From: Chitinophagales bacterium
GTDB lineage: Bacteria; Bacteroidota; Bacteroidia; Chitinophagales; LD1
Assembly (NCBI GenBank): GCA_016787045.1
Contig: JAEUVA010000008.1
Location: forward strand, 49,743-113,742
DNA: 64,000 nucleotides
Reading direction: 5' to 3'
Shown here one piece after another: positions 54,540 to 62,714 of this stretch (position 1 is its first letter; every line of letters begins with the position of its first letter). Under the pieces are notes generated by a model, which saw only the letters and a list, made by a program, of their open reading frames with translations, did not search any database and was not told where the DNA came from. Position numbers and translations under genes: made by a program.

Positions 54540-56339
54540 TTGCTTGTGAAAGAACTTTGGCATCTTAAAAAATATTTTTCGAAGTATAAGTGGCGCGTAC
54601 TGGGTGGTGTGTTATTTGTGATTTGCGCCAATGCGCTAAACAGTTTAACCCCTCTTATTACCGGCTCTGCCGTATCGCTTATCAGCAAAACATTAGAGCA
54701 GGCAAGTACCTCTGATGAAGTACGAGAAACACTAAAAAACAGCATTGGCAAAGATGTTTTCCTTTTGTTTTTAAAGTATCTGGCGGTTGCTTTGTTGGCA
54801 GGTGGGTTTACGTTCTTAATGCGCCAAAGCATAATTGTTGTATCGCGATTAATGGAGTATGACTTAAAAGCCGAAATCTACGACCACTATCAACGGTTAG
54901 ATTTAGCATTTTATCGCAAAAACAACACCGGTGACCTCATGAACAGGATTACAGAAGATGTAAGCCGCGTACGGATGTTTATAGGCCCTGCTGTGATGTA
55001 CAGCATTAACCTTTTTTTTACTATATTTTTCTGCATCACCTACATGCTTTCGTTAGATAAGCAACTCACACTGTATGTGCTCATCCCTTTGCCTTTCCTT
55101 TCTTTTCTCATCTATTTTCTTAACGAGAAAATTGAAAGCAGCAGCACTCACATACAGTATAAACTTTCTGACTTAACCACCAACGCACAAGAAACTTTTT
55201 CAGGCATACGGGTAGTACAGGCCTACAGCCGCGAAGCAGAAATGCTCAGGCATTTTGAAGCTGAATGCGAAGAGTACAAACAGCGACAGTTAAAGTTAGC
55301 TCGTTTAGACGCCATCTATTTTCCGGTGATGACTTTTTTGGTGGGCGTAAGTATTGTAGTGGTGATTTACGCAGGCGGGCTACATGTAGGAGCACGCAAA
55401 ATAGATGTAGGTGTGCTTACTTCGTTTTTGGGTTTTGTAAACATGCTGATGTGGCCGGTGAGTTCATTAGGGTGGACCGCCTCTTTGATACAACGCGCAG
55501 CCGCTTCACAAAAACGCATTAATGAGTTTTTACATCAACAGCCATCGGTAAAAGACGAGGGCGCACTAACTGAAAAAATTAAAGGTGAAATTGTGTTTGA
55601 TAAAGTGTCCTTTACCTATCCTGATACCGGAATAGAGGCACTCAAATCCGTTTCGTTTCACATAAAACCCGGTCAGCGGATTGCCGTGATTGGTAAAACC
55701 GGCTCTGGCAAAACCACCATAGCCGATTTGCTGATGCGCATGTACGATGTAACTTCAGGTGTGATAACCGTTGATGGCAAGTCGCTCAACCAATACAAAC
55801 TTGGCGAACTGCGCAGGCAAATGGGCTTTGTACCACAGGATGTTTTTTTGTTTTCAGAAACTATATCCGACAATATCTCTTTCGGCTTACCGGAGGAGGA
55901 TTACAACAAATCAGTACAGTTTGCACACATGGCTTCTATCGGTAAAGAGATTGAGGAGTTTCCTGAAAAATATGACACTATGGTGGGAGAGCGTGGTGTT
56001 ACTCTCTCTGGTGGGCAAAAACAACGAATTAGTATTGCCCGTGCACTCATCAAAGAGCCAAACGTGTTGCTTTTAGATGACTCCCTAAGTGCTGTTGATG
56101 CTGCAACCGAGAAACAGATTCAACAAAATTTAGATGATTTGTTGCAAAACAAAACTGCTATCATTATTACTCACCGTATTTTTTCGCTTATACATTTTGA
56201 TAACATTTTAGTGCTGGAAGATGGGAAAATTGCAGAGCAGGGGACTCACGAGCAATTGTTAGCAAAACGAGGCATTTACACCGAGATCTACGAAAAACAG
56301 CAATTAGAAACGAGGAATGAGGCATTTTCTACTTCTTAA
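54540..56339 (+). CDS. ABC exporter, fused permease and ATPase (MsbA/MdlB-like)
   Basis: 599 residues from TTG at 54540; a GTG two codons later (54546) is equally plausible. Six membrane helices in about 20-310, then the ATPase: Walker A IGKTGSGKTTIADLL (near 384-391), Q-loop GFVPQDVFLFSET, signature LSGGQKQRISIARALI and Walker B NVLLLDDSLSAVD (near 508-516). The residue after Walker B is Asp instead of the catalytic Glu, as in one half of some heterodimeric exporters such as the YheI/BmrC type. It may therefore work with a partner or hydrolyse ATP slowly. Exports a lipid, peptide or drug; substrate unknown. Confidence 0.9.
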   Translation: MLVKELWHLKKYFSKYKWRVLGGVLFVICANALNSLTPLITGSAVSLISKTLEQASTSDEVRETLKNSIGKDVFLLFLKYLAVALLAGGFTFLMRQSIIVVSRLMEYDLKAEIYDHYQRLDLAFYRKNNTGDLMNRITEDVSRVRMFIGPAVMYSINLFFTIFFCITYMLSLDKQLTLYVLIPLPFLSFLIYFLNEKIESSSTHIQYKLSDLTTNAQETFSGIRVVQAYSREAEMLRHFEAECEEYKQRQLKLARLDAIYFPVMTFLVGVSIVVVIYAGGLHVGARKIDVGVLTSFLGFVNMLMWPVSSLGWTASLIQRAAASQKRINEFLHQQPSVKDEGALTEKIKGEIVFDKVSFTYPDTGIEALKSVSFHIKPGQRIAVIGKTGSGKTTIADLLMRMYDVTSGVITVDGKSLNQYKLGELRRQMGFVPQDVFLFSETISDNISFGLPEEDYNKSVQFAHMASIGKEIEEFPEKYDTMVGERGVTLSGGQKQRISIARALIKEPNVLLLDDSLSAVDAATEKQIQQNLDDLLQNKTAIIITHRIFSLIHFDNILVLEDGKIAEQGTHEQLLAKRGIYTEIYEKQQLETRNEAFSTS

Positions 56340-56422
56340 ATAGTTGTTAAAAAATATTTTGTTTTTATTAGCGTTGAAAACAAAAAGTCAGTTTTAGCAT
56401 TAAAACTAAAAATCAAAACACA

Positions 56423-56863
56423 GTGGAGAACAATCAAGGAGGCAAGTACAGCGGTTTTTTCAGTAAAAAGCTAAGAGCAGGTAAACGTAGAACCTATTTT
56501 TTTGACGTACGCAGCACCAAGCAAAACGATTTCTTTTTAACCATTACGGAGAGCAAAAAAAAGTTTGACAGTGATGGCTATGAGAGCCATAAAATCTTTT
56601 TGTACAAAGAAGATTTCAAGAAATTTCTTGAAGCGCTAAACGAAACCGTAAACTACATCAAAACCGACTTGATGCCCGATTACGATTACGAAAGTGAGCG
56701 CCCGGCCAAAACCGGATTTGACAGTAGCGAGCAAGAAAGTGCCCCGGAGAAAAAAGAAGCTCCCCGTCAGGACACATCAACCAGTGCAAATTCTACTACC
56801 ACTACCCCCGAAACCAATGCAAATCCAGCCATTAGTGATGATGAGCAGGTAGATTGGAACTAG
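56423..56863 (+). CDS. DUF3276 (PUR-alpha-like) nucleic-acid-binding protein
   Basis: 146 residues from a GTG start. The core GFFSKKLRAGKRRTYFFDVRSTKQNDFFLTITESKKKF (written here as one block of motifs: SKKLRAGKR, YFFDVRST, FLTITESKK) is the DUF3276 signature, a small fold like one repeat of the eukaryotic PUR proteins that bind single-stranded nucleic acid. It is followed by HKIFLYKEDFKKFLEAL and an acidic, Ser/Thr/Pro-rich disordered tail ending in DDEQVDWN. Very common in Bacteroidetes; the role in the cell is not settled. Ends 13 nt before the convergent xerD gene. Confidence 0.9.
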   Translation: MENNQGGKYSGFFSKKLRAGKRRTYFFDVRSTKQNDFFLTITESKKKFDSDGYESHKIFLYKEDFKKFLEALNETVNYIKTDLMPDYDYESERPAKTGFDSSEQESAPEKKEAPRQDTSTSANSTTTTPETNANPAISDDEQVDWN

Positions 56864-56876
56864 TTTCATTTTACAC

Positions 56877-57779
56877 TTACTTGTATCTTGGATGATATTG
56901 CAGAATTGTACTGCGCAGGTATTCCCTGTCTAAGTGCGTATAAATTTCTGTAGTTGTAATGCTGGCATGTCCCAGCATTTCTTGTACGGCTCTCAAATCG
57001 GCACCACCTTCAATTAAGTGTGTAGCAAACGAATGTCTAAGGGTATGAGGTGATATTGTTTTCTTGGAACCAACTTGGTTAGCACATTTTTTAATCACAT
57101 AAAAAACCATTACACGACTGAGCCGCCTTCCATTTCTATTTAAAAAAACAACATCCTCCTCTCCTTTTTTCACCGGCACCAGCGGTCTTGTATACTGCAA
57201 ATAATTCTTAATGTGTATGATGGCTTCACTGCCAACAGGTACCAACCTCTCTTTATTTCCTTTGCCTATCACCCGCATAAAGCCGGCATCTAAGCTCATG
57301 CTAGAAATTTTCAACTCCACCAACTCACTTACCCGTAGGCCGCAGCCATAAAGTACTTCAAGCATAGCTCTGTTGCGGATACCTTCAGGTGTACTTAGGT
57401 CAATACTCTGTAGTAGTGCATTTACTTCTTCTACCGATAGAGTATCTGGCAGTTTACGTGAAAGTTTAGGCGCCTCCAGTAAATCTGTTGGGCTTTGCTT
57501 TACTACATCTTCCATCATCAGGTATTTGTAAAATGCTTTGATGCCTGAAATGATACGTGCCTGCGACTGTACCTCTAAACCAACTTCATTAATAGCTTGA
57601 ATAAATTCTTGCAAGTGATGTAGTTTTATTTCTTCAACACTTACAGGCAAAGAACTTGCTTGAATGTAATTTGCCAACTTGCTTACATCTCGCAAATAGG
57701 CCTCAATAGTGTTTTTAGAGACTCCCTTCTCCAATTGAAGGTAATGCTGAAACCCTTTGATGTAACTTGCCCAAGACAT
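56877..57779 (-). CDS. xerD: Tyrosine recombinase XerD
   Basis: 300 residues. Resolves chromosome dimers at dif with a XerC partner. The N-terminal SAM-like core-binding domain (FQHYLQLEKGVSKNTIEAYLRDV) precedes the catalytic domain with Arg149 in CGLRVSEL, Lys173 in GKGNKERLV, His245 and Arg248 in HTLRHSFATHL, His271 in LGHAS and the nucleophile Tyr280 in TTEIYTHL. Length and spacing are those of housekeeping XerC/D and no integrase-type mobile DNA surrounds it. Starts 24 nt after arfB. Confidence 0.93.
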   Translation of the reverse strand: MSWASYIKGFQHYLQLEKGVSKNTIEAYLRDVSKLANYIQASSLPVSVEEIKLHHLQEFIQAINEVGLEVQSQARIISGIKAFYKYLMMEDVVKQSPTDLLEAPKLSRKLPDTLSVEEVNALLQSIDLSTPEGIRNRAMLEVLYGCGLRVSELVELKISSMSLDAGFMRVIGKGNKERLVPVGSEAIIHIKNYLQYTRPLVPVKKGEEDVVFLNRNGRRLSRVMVFYVIKKCANQVGSKKTISPHTLRHSFATHLIEGGADLRAVQEMLGHASITTTEIYTHLDREYLRSTILQYHPRYK

Positions 57780-57803
57780 ATTAGTTGCAGAGATAGGAAT
57801 TTG

Positions 57804-58220
57804 CTACAGAAAATCGCGGGTGCGTGCGCTACGAGTTTGCTTCTTTTCGCTTAGTTTCTTTTTGTTTTGCCGAATTTGCTCCTTGACAACCTTAGGAACT
57901 TTTGTGGCAATTCGCTTTTTAGGCGGAGTGAGCGCTTTTTCTATTCGCTCGTAAAATTTGCGAATCACATGCTCTTTATTTTGCAATTGTGTGCGGTAGT
58001 TGCTGCTGGTAATTAGCAATTCTCCTTGCTGGTTAATTCGCGCTGCAAGTTTTTTTATCAATAACTCTTTCTCCTCAGCAGAGAGTAATTGAGACATGGC
58101 TACGTTAAAAATCAGCTCTACACGAGTTTCTGTTTTATTTACATTTTGCCCTCCTTTACCACCACTTCGGCTGGTGCGGTAAGTAAACTCCTTTTCAAAA
58201 TGGCGGCTGCGCAAATTCAT
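57804..58220 (-). CDS. arfB: Ribosome-rescue peptidyl-tRNA hydrolase ArfB
   Basis: 138 residues from the ATG at 58220; the upstream extension has no family support. Releases peptides from stalled ribosomes. The catalytic GGQ loop is in TSRSGGKGGQNVNKTETRVEL (Gly23-Gln25), and the basic C-terminal tail (about 100-138, KKRIATKVPKVVKEQIRQNKKKLSEKKQ) is what inserts into the empty mRNA channel. Full-length release factors are more than twice as long, so RF1/RF2 are excluded. Probably transcribed with xerD. Confidence 0.93.
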   Translation of the reverse strand: MNLRSRHFEKEFTYRTSRSGGKGGQNVNKTETRVELIFNVAMSQLLSAEEKELLIKKLAARINQQGELLITSSNYRTQLQNKEHVIRKFYERIEKALTPPKKRIATKVPKVVKEQIRQNKKKLSEKKQTRSARTRDFL

Positions 58221-58588
58221 GATGTAAAAGTAATGAATTGGGCAACACGAATACACTTCAGCGAATAGTGAATCGCGAGCTAATCGCCAAACATACGTGC
58301 TATCTGTATTAACTCACAAAATTAATAAGACCGTAGTTTTACCTACGGCCTTACTAATACTATATGATACTATACATGACCAATTTACCCCTGCCGTTAC
58401 AAACAAATATCGCCCCGGTGTACTAATGTCCAAGGCAAACTGTCGGTAACGCATATTTAAAATATTGTCTCTGTAGATTATTGGCAATAACCCATGATAC
58501 ATCACCAATAAGCCCGGTTTCATAGTGATCGGCAGTATTCCAAGTAAAATCTATATTCGCCACTCTCAAAAAAACACTTAGAGTACAA
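58221..58588. other. 368-nt intergenic region, possible decayed gene on the minus strand
   Basis: No intact gene. On the minus strand one frame (about 58578-58424) reads protein-like sequence such as ANIDFTWNTADHYETGLIG followed by DVSWVIANN, and a second, shifted frame continues with MRYRQFALDISTPGRYLFV (about 58460-58314). Together they look like a frameshifted fragment of an exported beta-rich protein, but the stretch is short and the reading could be chance. A 6-bp hairpin CCGTAG/CTACGG (58331-58348) is present without a T-tract. The lysA -7 element is at the right end. Confidence 0.3.
58552..58559 (+). promoter_or_regulatory. Putative -7 element TATATTCG of lysA
   Basis: TATATTCG, TAnnTTCG type, 29 nt before the lysA ATG. 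The same octamer precedes the alpha/beta hydrolase gene. Confidence 0.4.
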
Positions 58589-59830
58589 ATGCTTCAGTTA
58601 CAAAATAACCAATACACTATTGGTGGCATACCTGCCCTTGATTTGTGCCAACGTTATGGTACCCCCATTTATGTGTACGATACTGCATCTATGCAACAGC
58701 AGTATAATTCGTTGAAAAATGCTTTTAGCGGATCTAATACTAAAATCAAGTTTGCTTGCAAAGCATTGAACAACATTAACGTATTGCGTTTTTTTAAAAA
58801 CATTGGTGCGGGACTGGATACGGTATCCATACAAGAAGTTTGGACCGGACTAAAGGCAGGTTTTTTGCCCAAAGACATCATTTATACACCCAACTGTGTA
58901 TCGTTAGAAGAGATTGACTTGGCTGTACAAGAAGGCGTACAGATAAACATAGATAACATATCTATACTGGAGCAATTTGGCCATAAATACGGCAACTCAG
59001 TTCCGGTTTGCATTCGCATAAATCCGCATGTAATGGCAGGCGGAAACATCAATATCTCTACCGGGCACATTGACTCTAAGTTTGGTATCAGCATTTATCA
59101 AATGCGCCATTTAGAGCGGGTAATTAAAAGCGAAAACATAAAAGTAAACGGGCTGCACATGCACACCGGCAGCGATATTTTAGATGTAGATGTGTTTTTA
59201 CGCGCAGCCGATATACTATTTGAGGTTACCGATCATTTTCCTGATTTAGAGTTTATTGATTTTGGAAGCGGATTTAAAGTGCCCTACAAGCCGGATGATT
59301 ATAGCACCGATGTGAATGAACTCGGCAGCCGGCTTACGGCATCTTTCAAAGATTTTTGCAAAAGCTATGGCCGCGATTTAGAATTGTGGTTCGAGCCGGG
59401 CAAATATTTGGTGAGCCAAAGCGGTACGTTTATGGCCAAAGTGAATGTGATAAAACAAACTACCGCTACCGTTTTTGTGGGTGTTGATAGTGGTTTAAAT
59501 CATTTAATCCGTCCTATGTTTTACAACTCGTACCACCACATGGTAAACGTCTCGAACCCGGATGGAAAACCCCGTATATATACTGTGGTGGGCTACATCT
59601 GCGAAACGGATACTTTTGGCTGGGATAGAAAACTAAGCGAAGTAAATGAAGGCGATATTATTGCTTTTCAAAATGCCGGTGCTTATGGATTTACCATGAG
59701 TTCTAACTACAACTCGCGCTTTCGCCCGGCTGAAGTGCTGGTGCATGAAGGTAAAGACTACCTGATACGCCAGCGAGAAACTTTAGATGACTTATTGCGC
59801 AATCAAGTTGAAATAGAAGCGCTGACATGA
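58589..59830 (+). CDS. lysA: Diaminopimelate decarboxylase
   Basis: 413 residues. Final step of lysine synthesis: decarboxylates meso-diaminopimelate with PLP. Fold III alanine-racemase-like enzyme: Schiff-base Lys58 in IKFACKALNN, HMHTGSDI (PLP-contacting His), IDFGSGFKVPY (phosphate loop), FEPGKYLVSQSG, and the active-site Cys in ICETDTFGWDR. This shorter, GSDI-type pattern also resembles carboxynorspermidine decarboxylase relatives, but CETDT favours DAP decarboxylase. The stop overlaps the next gene as ATGA. Confidence 0.9.
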   Translation: MLQLQNNQYTIGGIPALDLCQRYGTPIYVYDTASMQQQYNSLKNAFSGSNTKIKFACKALNNINVLRFFKNIGAGLDTVSIQEVWTGLKAGFLPKDIIYTPNCVSLEEIDLAVQEGVQINIDNISILEQFGHKYGNSVPVCIRINPHVMAGGNINISTGHIDSKFGISIYQMRHLERVIKSENIKVNGLHMHTGSDILDVDVFLRAADILFEVTDHFPDLEFIDFGSGFKVPYKPDDYSTDVNELGSRLTASFKDFCKSYGRDLELWFEPGKYLVSQSGTFMAKVNVIKQTTATVFVGVDSGLNHLIRPMFYNSYHHMVNVSNPDGKPRIYTVVGYICETDTFGWDRKLSEVNEGDIIAFQNAGAYGFTMSSNYNSRFRPAEVLVHEGKDYLIRQRETLDDLLRNQVEIEALT

Positions 59831-60489
59831 GTAGATGGATACTAGCTCTCTTTGTATTGCACTTCATTCTATTTAGCAGCGCACAAACTGCTACTTTGTA
59901 TGTATCTGATAGAACTGTAGATTGCTCTACCGGTGGCCCATTAGAGTGCTTACAGATTAAAAAAAATAAAAAAGCAAAATGGCAATCGCTTTCTTCTCCT
60001 ATAAAAGGTTTTGAATACAAAACCGGCTTTACATACAAACTAAAGGTAAAAACTGACTCTACGGGAAAGTATGAGTTGTTTAAAATTGTTAGCCAAAAGC
60101 ATACAGGATATAACCGTGCGGAAAGATTAGAGAATGCGTATTGGGTAATTACCGGACTGTATAGCGACTCTAACTTTATCCGCGTGTTAGACACAACAAA
60201 AATTCATATCACATTTAATGCTAAAGAAAAACGATTAAGTGGCCATGGGCTTTGCAACAATTTTCATGGTTCATGCATGGTTACAAATGATAGCATCAGT
60301 ATAGGCAACATCGGCTCTACCAAAATGATGTGCGAAGGTGTTGCCTTTGAAGGTATTATTACCGGTTTGTTGCAGTTGATGAAACGATACGAAATTAAAG
60401 GGTGGCAACTTACCTTGTTTGGCCCCGAAAACACCACCATGGTTTTTAAACGTAGGCAACTTACCGCTGAAGATTTGCAAAAGGAGTAA
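59827..60489 (+). CDS. Exported DUF4377-META domain protein
   Basis: 220 residues. A signal peptide (MSRWILALFVLHFILFSSAQ) leads to a DUF4377-like domain (about 22-85: TLYVSDRTVDCSTGGPLECLQI, then KGFEYKTGFTYKLKVK) and a META domain (about 105-212: ENAYWVITGL, GLCNNFHGSCMV, MMCEG and LTLFGPENTTMVFKR). META domains occur in HslJ-type stress lipoproteins and in surface proteins; the pairing with DUF4377 is a known arrangement of unknown function. Translation is coupled to lysA by a 4-nt overlap, with no evident metabolic link. Confidence 0.8.
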   Translation: MSRWILALFVLHFILFSSAQTATLYVSDRTVDCSTGGPLECLQIKKNKKAKWQSLSSPIKGFEYKTGFTYKLKVKTDSTGKYELFKIVSQKHTGYNRAERLENAYWVITGLYSDSNFIRVLDTTKIHITFNAKEKRLSGHGLCNNFHGSCMVTNDSISIGNIGSTKMMCEGVAFEGIITGLLQLMKRYEIKGWQLTLFGPENTTMVFKRRQLTAEDLQKE

Positions 60490-60508
60490 GTAACTGCTGC
60501 TGAAAAAA

Positions 60509-61324
60509 TCAATACTGCTCGTCTTTTCCCGGAAAGTTGTGGCTCTTTACATCGTCCACATATTGCTTAACGGCATTTTGAATCTCATCGGAGAGATTGA
60601 GGTACCTTCTCAAAAAGCGTGGCTTAAACTCGGTAGTTATTCCCAACATATCATGCGAGACCAACACTTGTCCATCTACCCCACCACCGGCTCCTATGCC
60701 GACAACAGGTATGGACACTTTTTTTGCCACCTTTTCGGCAAGCGTTGCAGGGATTTTTTCTAACACCAAAGCAAAGCATCCGCTTTTTTCAAGAAGAATT
60801 GCGTCTTCTAAAAGTTTGGTGGCCTCTGCCTCTTCTTTGGCTCTTACGGTGTAAGTGCCAAACTTGTAGATGCTCTGCGGGGTTAAACCCAAGTGCCCCA
60901 TCACGGGTATTCCTGCAGTAAGGATACGCTCTACGCTCTCCCTTATTTCGGCACCGCCCTCTAACTTAACGGCATGTGCACCGGCTTCCTTCATTATGCG
61001 GATAGCGCTCTCCAAAGCCAAGCGCGAGTTGCCCTGATAGTTTCCAAACGGCAAATCTACCACCACCAAAGCTCGGTTTACAGCGCGTACCACGCTTGAT
61101 GCATGGTAAATCATTTGGTCAAGAGTAATAGGCAAAGTAGTTTCGTGCCCGGCCATTACATTGCTGGCACTATCGCCCACCAATATCACATCTATACCTC
61201 CGGCATCTATCAACTTGGCCATACTAAAATCATAAGCCGTGAGCATAGATATTTTAATGCCTGCTTCTTTCCACTCTTGTAAAGTGTGGGTGGTTACGCG
61301 CTTCACTTCTTTATGTACCGACAT
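60509..61324 (-). CDS. panB: 3-methyl-2-oxobutanoate hydroxymethyltransferase
   Basis: 271 residues, usual length. Transfers a hydroxymethyl group from methylene-tetrahydrofolate to 2-oxoisovalerate, first step of pantothenate synthesis. Motifs: [36 protein letters not shown] (metal Asp and Ser), [29 protein letters not shown] and [17 protein letters not shown] with the catalytic Glu, then [21 protein letters not shown]. Follows pyrE by 40 nt on the same strand. Confidence 0.96.
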   Translation of the reverse strand: MSVHKEVKRVTTHTLQEWKEAGIKISMLTAYDFSMAKLIDAGGIDVILVGDSASNVMAGHETTLPITLDQMIYHASSVVRAVNRALVVVDLPFGNYQGNSRLALESAIRIMKEAGAHAVKLEGGAEIRESVERILTAGIPVMGHLGLTPQSIYKFGTYTVRAKEEAEATKLLEDAILLEKSGCFALVLEKIPATLAEKVAKKVSIPVVGIGAGGGVDGQVLVSHDMLGITTEFKPRFLRRYLNLSDEIQNAVKQYVDDVKSHNFPGKDEQY

Positions 61325-61364
61325 ACAGTTTGTTTGGGGTAAAGGTGTAAATAACTATCCAATC

Positions 61365-62015
61365 TTACGCTTGCTTTTTGCTCCATACTTCGGGGTCTTT
61401 ATACCACTCGGTAAGCGTGTCTATCTCATTGGGCTTTATGTAATCTAATCGGGCAGCTACTTCTAACAGAGTAGGATAATCGCTGAGTGTAAAAAACTTG
61501 CACTTAGCTTGCTCAAATGCTACTATAGAAGTATCAAATCCGTACGCAAATACTGCACCCAAAGCTACCACCTCTGCTCCCGCTTGCCGTAGTACTTCTA
61601 CAGCTTTGAGCGAGCTACCACCGGTAGAAATTAAATCTTCAATAACCACCACTTTTTGCCCGGCATCCAGTTTGCCTTCAATCTGATTGGTCATGCCATG
61701 TGCTTTAGGTTTATCGCGCACGTACACAAATGGTTTGTTTAGTACATCGGCCACTAATGCGCCATGAGGAATACCGGCAGTGGCTACTCCGGCTATTACC
61801 TCCGCATTTTTCATCTCCTCACTTATAGTATCGGCAAATGATGATTTAATGTAGCTTCGCACCTTGGGATACGATAATGTTTTGCGGTTATCACAATAGA
61901 TGGGACTCTTTAATCCACTTGCCCAGGTGAAAGGTTCGTTGGGTTTTAGCACAACCGCTCTAATTTCGAGCAGGTATTCTGCAACTTCGCGGGCTATTAC
62001 ATTGTTGTAAATCAT
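61365..62015 (-). CDS. pyrE: Orotate phosphoribosyltransferase
   Basis: 216 residues. Makes orotidine 5'-phosphate from orotate and PRPP in pyrimidine synthesis. Visible: PFTWASGLKSPIYCDNR (orotate-binding), VAGVATAGIPHGALVAD, YVRDKPKAHG (catalytic Lys loop), and the PRPP-binding VVIEDLISTGGSSLKAVEVLRQAGA. Divergent from the NUDIX gene with only 36 nt between the two starts; panB follows downstream. Confidence 0.96.
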   Translation of the reverse strand: MIYNNVIAREVAEYLLEIRAVVLKPNEPFTWASGLKSPIYCDNRKTLSYPKVRSYIKSSFADTISEEMKNAEVIAGVATAGIPHGALVADVLNKPFVYVRDKPKAHGMTNQIEGKLDAGQKVVVIEDLISTGGSSLKAVEVLRQAGAEVVALGAVFAYGFDTSIVAFEQAKCKFFTLSDYPTLLEVAARLDYIKPNEIDTLTEWYKDPEVWSKKQA

Positions 62016-62051
62016 ATTTACTATTTAGAAACTACAGCTTAGAGAAAAAAC

Positions 62052-62672
62052 GTGTACAACACTTACAAAATTTACTTTAACCAATCTTATCTGCTTGTTA
62101 GTGCAAATGCGGAGCAAATGAAGAATAATTTCCGGCAGGTACTAAGCACCAAATCACAAATAGATGCTTTTGTTGAAAATCCGGATGTACTTTACACAGA
62201 AAGTGCTGATGGGCCGCTGGCAATACTTAGCGAAAAGCCGGGCGAGGTAATGTGCCGCATATTGGAAAGTGCAGATATTGTGAATGCAGCAGGTGGTTTG
62301 GTACAAAATGAAACTGGCGATTTACTGATGATACACCGTAGAGGTTTTTGGGATTTACCCAAAGGAAAGTTAGAACTCAACGAAACTGCTGAAGCAGGAG
62401 CCAAACGCGAAGTGGAGGAAGAAACCGGAGTACTTATTGAGAGTGTAGCAGAGCCATCAATTGTTACCTATCATGCTTATGTGCTTAAACGCAAGCGAAG
62501 CATTAAACACACCGATTGGTACCCCATGAAAGCCAAACCCAATCAGCATCATCTGGTTCCGCAAACCGAAGAGGATATTGAAGAGGTGAGGTGGGTGAAG
62601 AAAGATGAACTTCCAACGCTGTTACCTTTGGCTTATCCACTAATTGCTGATTTAGTGCGCCTACACTACTAA
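62052..62672 (+). CDS. NUDIX hydrolase with an extra N-terminal domain
   Basis: 206 residues from a GTG start. The NUDIX box is at about 105-127 and reads GKLELNETAEAGAKREVEEE followed by TGV, fitting G-x5-E-x7-REUxEExGU, preceded by RRGFWDLPKG. Hydrolyses a nucleoside diphosphate linked to another group. The first 75 residues (YKIYFNQSYLLVS ... SADIVNAAGG) are an added domain not needed for catalysis and seen in a Bacteroidetes subgroup. Substrate cannot be told. Starts 36 nt from divergent pyrE. Confidence 0.88.
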   Translation: MYNTYKIYFNQSYLLVSANAEQMKNNFRQVLSTKSQIDAFVENPDVLYTESADGPLAILSEKPGEVMCRILESADIVNAAGGLVQNETGDLLMIHRRGFWDLPKGKLELNETAEAGAKREVEEETGVLIESVAEPSIVTYHAYVLKRKRSIKHTDWYPMKAKPNQHHLVPQTEEDIEEVRWVKKDELPTLLPLAYPLIADLVRLHY

Positions 62673-62714
62673 ACAAACTTGCGCTTTGCAGCAAACCTTC
62701 TTACTTCGCCACAC

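Noticed and set aside
56877..57779. Integrase of a mobile element
   Set aside because: Length, motifs and neighbours are those of housekeeping XerD; no attachment sites, tRNA or phage genes nearby.
58331..58348. Hairpin CCGTAG/CTACGG as a terminator
   Set aside because: Short stem without a T-tract, located between divergent genes.
58314..58523. 69-codon minus-strand ORF as a real gene
   Set aside because: No recognisable domain, no start context, and it makes sense at best as part of a frameshifted remnant.
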